Source of the DNA: Chitinophagaceae bacterium
Lineage (GTDB): Bacteria; Bacteroidota; Bacteroidia; Chitinophagales; Chitinophagaceae
DNA: 15,417 bases
Assembly: GCA_025362915.1 (NCBI GenBank)
Contig: JANYEU010000411.1
Span: forward strand, 1 to 15,417
Reading direction: 5' to 3'
Positions 13,948-15,417 of the stretch are shown here, one piece after another (the first letter of the stretch is position 1; the number at the start of each line of letters is the position of its first letter). The notes below the pieces were generated by a model. The model made no database searches. It was given only the letters and a program-made list of their open reading frames with translations, and had not been told where the DNA came from. Position numbers and translations under genes: made by a program.

Positions 13948-14853
13948 ATGGATGCTTCATTAAAGCAAATTAAGTTTATACTGCAAGATATTCTCAATCA
14001 TTTTGATTGGAGAGCTGAACAGGTTCTGCTACATCAAACTCAATATATAAAATTATCAGAATTAAATACTGTTCGCAAAGTAATTAATGATGTTAGCACT
14101 CTTGATTTATTTGATGATGCTATTAATTATTTGAAAAGCTCTGTAATATTTACATCTTCCACTGATCAAATGAATATTCAACTATCAGAAGGACAAATAA
14201 TTATTTCCAATTTAAATCAACTAAAAATACTTTTAACTAATTTTCTTAATTTGTTAATAAAAACTGTACCTAATGAAGATGAAAGTTCCGTAAACATTAA
14301 GTTACCCCCAGTAAATGATTTTGATGAATTATCAAAAGTATCACGGGATATTCATGTTGGTTTATCACAAGTTATTTTTAATGATGAAATTGGCGGGCAA
14401 TCTAAAATAGTTAGCGTCGAAAATGGTTCAATTTGGATTAATGTCTTTTTAGGAGCAAAAGCTCTTAGTGTAATTGCAAGTGTAGTATGGTCAGCTAGTG
14501 TCATTTTTAAAAAGATTCAGGAAGGTAGAATGATGGAGCAGCAAATAAGAGCATTAAAAATCAAAAATGATAGTCTAGAAGAAATTTTAAGAGCGCAAAA
14601 AGCTGAAATTGATTTGATGATACAAGCAGAAGCGGAACATATCGAATCAGAACACTTCACTAATAATGTACCCGAAAATATTGAAAGAATAAAAAAATCA
14701 ATTTCGACCTTTGCCGAACTAATAAGTAAAGGAGCGGAAGTTCATCCATCACTTGTAGCTTCTGAAAGCATATCAAATTTATTCCCAGACCCCAAAAAAT
14801 TTCTTGGACTAGAGTCTAAAATTAAAAAATTAAAACCCAGCAGTGATACATAA
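13948..14853 (+). CDS. unknown protein with hydrophobic segment and coiled coil, 301 aa
   Basis: No family is recognised. Residues 1-105 are helical and acidic. Residues about 125-160 are soluble (LSKVSRDIHVGLSQVIF). SVENGSIWINVFLGAKALSVIASVVWSAS (about 155-183, written in parts here: ENGSIWINVFLGAK, then ALSVIASVVWSAS) forms a hydrophobic stretch long enough for one membrane helix or a buried hairpin. A long charged heptad region follows (MMEQQIRALKIKNDSLEEIL, then RAQKAEIDLMIQAEAEHIES), a clear coiled coil to about residue 235. The tail is Lys/Ser-rich. The gene is more AT-rich than nearby nth or the MarR gene, uses many AAT/ATT/TTA codons, and has an operator-like promoter upstream and hairpins and repeats downstream. 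Horizontal acquisition is plausible. It is a single gene without visible partners. Confidence 0.8.
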   Translation: MDASLKQIKFILQDILNHFDWRAEQVLLHQTQYIKLSELNTVRKVINDVSTLDLFDDAINYLKSSVIFTSSTDQMNIQLSEGQIIISNLNQLKILLTNFLNLLIKTVPNEDESSVNIKLPPVNDFDELSKVSRDIHVGLSQVIFNDEIGGQSKIVSVENGSIWINVFLGAKALSVIASVVWSASVIFKKIQEGRMMEQQIRALKIKNDSLEEILRAQKAEIDLMIQAEAEHIESEHFTNNVPENIERIKKSISTFAELISKGAEVHPSLVASESISNLFPDPKKFLGLESKIKKLKPSSDT

Positions 14854-14888
14854 GCTATTTTTCTGCCCTTATTGTTCTTTCAGTCGCC

Positions 14889-14914
14889 GTTGTTAGGTCT
14901 TCTTGACTAACAAC
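14889..14914. terminator. hairpin 1 downstream of the coiled-coil gene
   Basis: GTTGTTAG (14889-14896) and CTAACAAC (14907-14914) form a perfect 8-bp stem with a 10-nt loop, 36 nt after the stop codon. No strong T-tract follows, so its terminator role is uncertain. Confidence 0.45.
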
Positions 14915-14962
14915 AATGAACAGGAAGTTTAATTATTCAAATATAGAACTTCTGCTTTTATA

Positions 14963-14989
14963 GTTGTTGGTTGAGAAATAACCAACAAC
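14963..14989. repeat. hairpin 2, perfect 10-bp stem
   Basis: GTTGTTGGTT (14963-14972) and AACCAACAAC (14980-14989) are exact reverse complements with a 7-nt loop. The arm begins with the same GTTGTT word as hairpin 1, so the two could also pair with each other in alternative folds. Confidence 0.55.
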
Positions 14990-15006
14990 GGCAAACAGCC
15001 TCCAAC

Positions 15007-15039
15007 AAGGAAGGGTTCGCTCAAAGCGAACCCTTCCTT
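15007..15039. terminator. hairpin 3, perfect 15-bp stem
   Basis: AAGGAAGGGTTCGCT (15007-15021) and AGCGAACCCTTCCTT (15025-15039) form a very stable stem with a 3-nt loop. Only scattered T follows on the plus strand (TCGTAATTTCC), so it is a likely but not canonical terminator. Confidence 0.6.
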
Positions 15040-15132
15040 CGTAATTTCCTTCCCAAATCCTCTTTCATCACCTCCATTTACAAAAACCAAAATACCCCAT
15101 TTTCCCTTAAAAAATCGCTAAATGAAAATAAT

Positions 15133-15273
15133 AGGTATGTTTCCTCACGAGGAAAGTGCCATAAATATTCTAACAGGTATGTTTTCTTATGAGGAAAGTG
15201 GCATAAATTGTCTAACAGGTGTGTTTTCTCATGAGGAAAGTGACCTAAATTGTCTAACAGGCGTGTTTTCTTC
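15133..15273. repeat. 42-bp tandem array with an inner palindrome
   Basis: Three full units start at 15133, 15175 and 15217, each exactly 42 bp, and a fourth begins at 15259 and fades after about 15 bp. Every full unit holds a TTTYYTCAYGAGGAAA-type palindrome (perfect TTTCCTC/GAGGAAA in unit 1) followed by AGTG and ending in TCTAAC. Because 42 is a multiple of 3, a minus-strand frame stays open with a 14-residue repeat, but no gene is convincing. Confidence 0.85.
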
Positions 15274-15336
15274 TGCCTTTTCAAGCATTAAATAAAAAAC
15301 AAAGATTTAAAATTAACAAATAAATAAGAAATAAAA

Positions 15337-15366
15337 TTTGGAAACATCAACAATAACCTAAATTTG
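15337..15366 (+). promoter_or_regulatory. promoter reading out of the window
   Basis: TTTG (15337-15340) is followed after 18 nt by TAAATTTG (15359-15366), a good fit to the Bacteroidota -33/-7 consensus. It should drive a gene or RNA starting beyond the right edge. The remaining 51 nt contain CTAAT/ATTAG, a weak hairpin. Confidence 0.5.
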
Positions 15367-15417
15367 CATTGTTCTTTAAATATAGCTAATCGCTCTTATT
15401 AGGTTATTACTCCACTA

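Noticed and set aside
15133..15273. CRISPR array
   Set aside because: The 42-bp units are directly contiguous with no unique spacers, and there are no cas genes in the window.
15078..15284. 68-residue minus-strand frame with a 14-residue repeat
   Set aside because: The open frame follows from a repeat length divisible by three; no start signal or non-repeat domain supports a gene.

Overview
The window looks like chromosomal DNA of a Bacteroidota bacterium, probably near Chitinophagaceae/Sphingobacteriia. Supporting signs are the AT-rich sequence, weak or absent Shine-Dalgarno sites, repeated -7 boxes of the TAnnTTTG type, a tmRNA tag ending YAMAA, and typical Bacteroidota envelope families. 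Placement below phylum is inference.

Left edge (1-1380): the C-terminal part of an unrecognised protein runs in from outside, followed by an ORF6N-domain gene inactivated by an in-frame TAG and a frameshift. This part looks like decaying accessory DNA.

1380-7076: a stand-alone response-regulator receiver protein is followed 26 nt later by a secreted SGNH-type hydrolase. A bidirectional hairpin terminator separates the hydrolase from a convergent CvfB-like S1 RNA-binding protein. Next on the minus strand is a 1124-residue envelope protein that joins an inactive-looking peptidase-MA-like domain, a TolB-like propeller and a C-terminal barrel with Omp85-like features.

7077-9123: a divergent intergenic region with a 22-bp interrupted palindrome leads to an MBL-fold (glyoxalase II-like) hydrolase. 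After it come ten 21-bp tandem units that read as an F-(K/R/E)-S-T-N heptapeptide repeat, then a 232-residue protein of no recognised family. A long imperfect inverted repeat closes this section.

9124-11144: a minus-strand pair encodes an outer-membrane barrel whose mature protein begins CPICGCGGG and a small membrane protein with the Cys-rich CxGKCYLxKxL motif. A c-type cytochrome lipoprotein is divergent from them. A link to metal handling or redox in the envelope is an inference.

11167-13004: a class I methyltransferase, then convergent endonuclease III (nth, stop codons overlapping), then a MarR-family regulator whose promoter carries two palindromes.

13102-13511: tmRNA (ssrA) on the minus strand with the tag GNTQYAMAA and a near-perfect intrinsic terminator.

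13512-15417: a 436-nt stretch without a convincing gene ends in a promoter region with three TACATT half-sites. It precedes an AT-rich, unrecognised gene with a hydrophobic segment and a coiled coil. The right end holds three consecutive perfect hairpins, a 42-bp tandem array whose units each contain a small palindrome, and a promoter pointing out of the window.

The best candidates for something undescribed are the 21-bp/heptapeptide array with its unknown downstream gene, and the 301-aa coiled-coil protein with its operator-like promoter and downstream repeat array. Neither can be called a new system from sequence alone.
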